Shown: piece after piece, positions 6,458-8,132 of the stretch
Layout: each line of letters opens with the position of its first letter
Position numbering within the stretch: the stretch's first letter is position 1
Source: an uncultured Eubacteriales bacterium
GTDB lineage: Bacteria > Bacillota > Clostridia > Oscillospirales > Acutalibacteraceae
DNA: 8,132 nucleotides
Reading direction: 5' to 3'
Assembly: GCA_900319615.1 (NCBI GenBank)
Contig: ONPE01000057.1
Span: 1 to 8,132, forward strand
The notes under the pieces: model-generated
What the model was told of the DNA's origin: nothing
The model's database searches: none
Seen by the model: the letters and a program-made list of their open reading frames with translations, nothing else
Translations under genes and position numbers: made by a program

Positions 6458-7861
6458 TTAAGCTATCGGTTTACCGATCCCGGAATCCTCGTACATATCG
6501 TTGAGCCAGCGCTGGATGGAAGTAGCGTCGAGCACGGTGACGGAACCATCAAGGTCGGCGTCGGCTCTTGCCTCGTCAAATACTTCTGCCTCGACCTCAG
6601 CCATGTAACGCTGGATCACGGTAGCGTCGATTATCGAAACGCTGCCGTCGCAGTCGGCGTCGCCGAGCAGGGGCAGATCGGACGGGGACATTTCTTCAAA
6701 CACATCCGCTATATGATCGCCGAGTACAGCTATCATCCTGTCGGCGATCTCAACGTGCTGTTCAGCCGACGGATGAGGATCAAGGCTCTGATCGTTGCTG
6801 ATATCGTACACGTCAACGAAGGCGCAGTCCTTCTCGGCGGCGATCTCCTGCAGACTTACATTGAGCAGCTTGATCGCCTGATCGCTGAACTTGCCGAGCG
6901 TCATATACTGAAGCGGATATGAGAGCTCATCGGAAAGTATGGTTTTGAGGTCTTTGGGATTGCCCATCATAGCGTTAACGATGAGCTGGAATATAAGGCG
7001 TCCGGAAACGCTGGCGAAGTCGTATCTCTGTCCGTTATATTCGAGCGAATTGCCGTAAGGGTTGAAGTAGTTGAGCACGACGATCTCAACGTCGCTGTTG
7101 ATATCGCGGATCTCGTCGATGATCTCTCTGACATGAACAGAAACAGAGTCGACATAAGCGGCGATCTTGTTATAAAAACCGGTCAGGGTATTTATCGCGT
7201 CGCTGATCATAGCGACAGTGATCTCGCCGTCATAGAATCTTATCACTGCACTTCCGAAAGCGATCGCTTGCTCAGGGCTCATGCCTGCCATCAACATCGA
7301 AAGAGTTGTGGCGAAAGCGACTATGATGATGTTATCGCTGGACGCCAGCTCCATCATACCGTTGAGCATTATATCATTAGCGCCGATCATAATGCTTATC
7401 ATATCGGCTTCCTCAAGATAAGGCATCATGATATCGTGATAGTTTATCAGAGGTGAAGGTGAGTCATCAGTTATATAATACTTTAAGCTGTCATTCATTA
7501 CCTGGCTGACATAGCCGGGGGTCGTAAGGAGCGCCGCGATATCCTCTGAGGTATAGCCGCAGAGGGAAAGATTGGTAGTTTTAGCGGAAATATTCTTACC
7601 TTCTGCCATCTGGGCAAGATATCTTCCGAAAACAGCGGGATAAGCCCCCTCGATAGGATTGTCGATGAGCTCCTGTGTGAGGATCATAGTGGGATCCATC
7701 ATCTGTGAAGTTCCGCTCAGGCCGAAGCCGGCGGAAACACTGTCGCCGAGAGCAACGTATTTGAACGACGCTTCCTCAGCCTGTTCTTCAGCGCTGAACG
7801 CAGCCGTACAGCATCCGAAGATCAACAAAACCGACAAAATCAAGCTAATAATTTTTTTCAT
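6458..7861 (-). CDS. Secreted SGNH/GDSL hydrolase with C-terminal dockerin
   Basis: The predicted protein has 467 residues. Residues 1-24 are a signal peptide (basic 'MKK', hydrophobic core, cleavage near 'AFSA'). The SGNH fold follows: block I 'ALGDSVSAG' with nucleophile S41, a block II glycine near G102, block III 'GAND' with N162, and block V 'DPHPSAEQH' with D361 and H363. The family cleaves ester bonds of lipids or acylated carbohydrates; the exact ester is unknown. Between blocks III and V lie about 200 residues, longer than in small esterases. Residues 400-455 are a type I dockerin: two calcium loops, 'DADCDGSVSIID' (D401, D403, D405, S409, D412) and 'DADLDGSVTVLD' (D434, D436, D438, T442, D445), each followed by 'AT-IQR'. 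The dockerin should bind a cohesin on a scaffoldin, placing the enzyme in a cellulosome-like complex. The start at 7861 has GGAGG 7 nt upstream; the reading from 7909 adds 16 residues before the signal peptide and lacks such a site. Confidence 0.93.
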   Translation of the reverse strand: MKKIISLILSVLLIFGCCTAAFSAEEQAEEASFKYVALGDSVSAGFGLSGTSQMMDPTMILTQELIDNPIEGAYPAVFGRYLAQMAEGKNISAKTTNLSLCGYTSEDIAALLTTPGYVSQVMNDSLKYYITDDSPSPLINYHDIMMPYLEEADMISIMIGANDIMLNGMMELASSDNIIIVAFATTLSMLMAGMSPEQAIAFGSAVIRFYDGEITVAMISDAINTLTGFYNKIAAYVDSVSVHVREIIDEIRDINSDVEIVVLNYFNPYGNSLEYNGQRYDFASVSGRLIFQLIVNAMMGNPKDLKTILSDELSYPLQYMTLGKFSDQAIKLLNVSLQEIAAEKDCAFVDVYDISNDQSLDPHPSAEQHVEIADRMIAVLGDHIADVFEEMSPSDLPLLGDADCDGSVSIIDATVIQRYMAEVEAEVFDEARADADLDGSVTVLDATSIQRWLNDMYEDSGIGKPIA

Positions 7862-7868
7862 ATAAAAA

Positions 7869-7873
7869 CCTCC
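7869..7873 (-). promoter_or_regulatory. Ribosome binding site fixing the SGNH start
   Basis: GGAGG on the minus strand stands 7 nt before ATG at 7861, directly in front of the signal peptide. Confidence 0.85.
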
Positions 7874-7892
7874 ATAAATTAATAGCTCTTTT

Positions 7893-7921
7893 ATAATACC
7901 ACAAAACAAAAAGTTTTACAA
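7893..7921 (-). promoter_or_regulatory. Sigma-A promoter of the SGNH-dockerin gene
   Basis: On the minus strand there is a -35 box TTGTAA (7921-7916), a 17-bp spacer ending in TGG (extended -10) and a -10 box TATTAT (7898-7893). The leader would be about 25 nt. Confidence 0.7.
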
Positions 7922-7963
7922 CTGTTTTGAGTGTGATCGTTAAAAGGTCGTTGCGGGGTAGTT

Positions 7964-7975
7964 GACACGCGTGTC
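7964..7975. other. 12-bp perfect palindrome GACACGCGTGTC
   Basis: A perfect 12-bp palindrome without a loop lies between the stop of the upstream minus-strand gene (7998) and the SGNH promoter, about 43 bp upstream of its -35 box. No loop and no T tract argue against a terminator; the size and position would suit a dimeric repressor or activator site. This is inference only. Confidence 0.35.
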
Positions 7976-7997
7976 GAGCCGTGGCGATATCAGCAGA

Positions 7998-8132
7998 TCA
8001 GTTTCCCGTCCCCTGCAAGCCAATCTCCTCAGCGTGGGGACGCATACCGTCGATGCAGATCCCGGCGACGTCTCTGACCTCCATGCCCAGAAGCTCACAG
8101 CCCTTTTTGATCAGCTCGCGGTCGCATTTCGC
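7998..8132 (-). CDS. C-terminal end of a gene, possibly HD-domain phosphohydrolase (partial)
   Basis: The last 44 codons of a minus-strand gene that begins beyond the window, ending in TGA at 7998. The visible part includes 'LIKKGCELLGMEVRDVAGIC' and then 'IDGMRPHAEEIGLQGTGN'. The combination of a 'KGCELLGME' helix with a final 'IDGMRPHAEEIGL' resembles the end of clostridial HDIG/HD-domain phosphohydrolases, but the metal-binding HD residues lie outside the window, so this is a tentative match. No convincing terminator follows before the SGNH promoter. Confidence 0.6.
   Translation of the reverse strand, partial: AKCDRELIKKGCELLGMEVRDVAGICIDGMRPHAEEIGLQGTGN

Noticed and set aside
6383..6922. 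Plus-strand open frame opposite the dockerin end of the SGNH gene
   Set aside because: It begins inside a terminator hairpin and mirrors the calcium-loop repeats; no independent coding signal.
7811..7825. 'LIFGC' in the SGNH signal peptide as a lipobox
   Set aside because: Phe at -2 does not fit the usual lipobox, and a normal signal-peptidase site near 'AFSA' follows. A dockerin protein is expected to be released rather than lipid-anchored.
7962..7967. TTGACA, a perfect -35 hexamer on the plus strand
   Set aside because: No -10 box lies 16-18 bp downstream and the only gene beyond is on the minus strand; it is part of the palindrome.
1..8132. CRISPR arrays, tRNA or rRNA genes, transposase genes or phage genes
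   Set aside because: No regularly spaced repeats, cloverleaf candidates, or integrase or transposase motifs were seen on either strand.

Overview
The window looks like chromosomal DNA from a gut or rumen clostridium of the Ruminococcus group (Oscillospiraceae/Ruminococcaceae). This is inferred from moderate GC content, strong AAAGGAGG-type ribosome binding sites, Ala/Thr/Glu-rich linkers, a C-terminal type I dockerin (the plug domain of cellulosomes), a GH3 enzyme and a Gram-positive 'QTGDN' sorting signal. No species was identified. There is no phage, IS element, CRISPR array, tRNA or rRNA.

Layout. (1) Bases 2-217 are the 3' end of a plus-strand GH3 glycosidase, followed by a strong terminator. 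(2) Bases 450-1433 (minus) encode a lipoprotein with a probable beta-propeller domain, with its own promoter and terminator. (3) Bases 1718-4358 (minus) are a two-gene operon: a LytS-type histidine kinase with an extracytoplasmic domain and seven membrane helices, overlapping by 20 nt a response regulator whose output domain is SARP-like rather than LytTR. (4) Reading away from it from a divergent promoter (plus) are a NUDIX hydrolase and, 44 nt later, a PAP2 membrane phosphatase. Fused to the PAP2 stop codon is a short stretch that looks like a frameshifted C-terminal tail of a sortase-anchored protein. Two terminator hairpins follow. (5) Bases 6458-7861 (minus) encode a secreted SGNH/GDSL hydrolase with a C-terminal dockerin. 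(6) Bases 7998-8132 (minus) are the last 44 codons of another gene, possibly of the HD-domain phosphohydrolase type.

How it fits together. The kinase-regulator pair is a complete signalling unit whose signal and targets cannot be read from the sequence. Four genes or operons have well-formed sigma-A promoters (17-bp spacers, TGn-extended -10 boxes). For three of them the promoter or ribosome binding site shows that the true start lies downstream of the longest possible ORF. The GH3 enzyme and the dockerin-bearing SGNH hydrolase suggest a carbohydrate-degrading lifestyle.

The items most worth a second look are the broken 'QTGDN' sorting tail at 6015-6283, the kinase/SARP-like regulator pairing, and the dockerin-tagged SGNH hydrolase. 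I did not find a clearly new multi-gene system.
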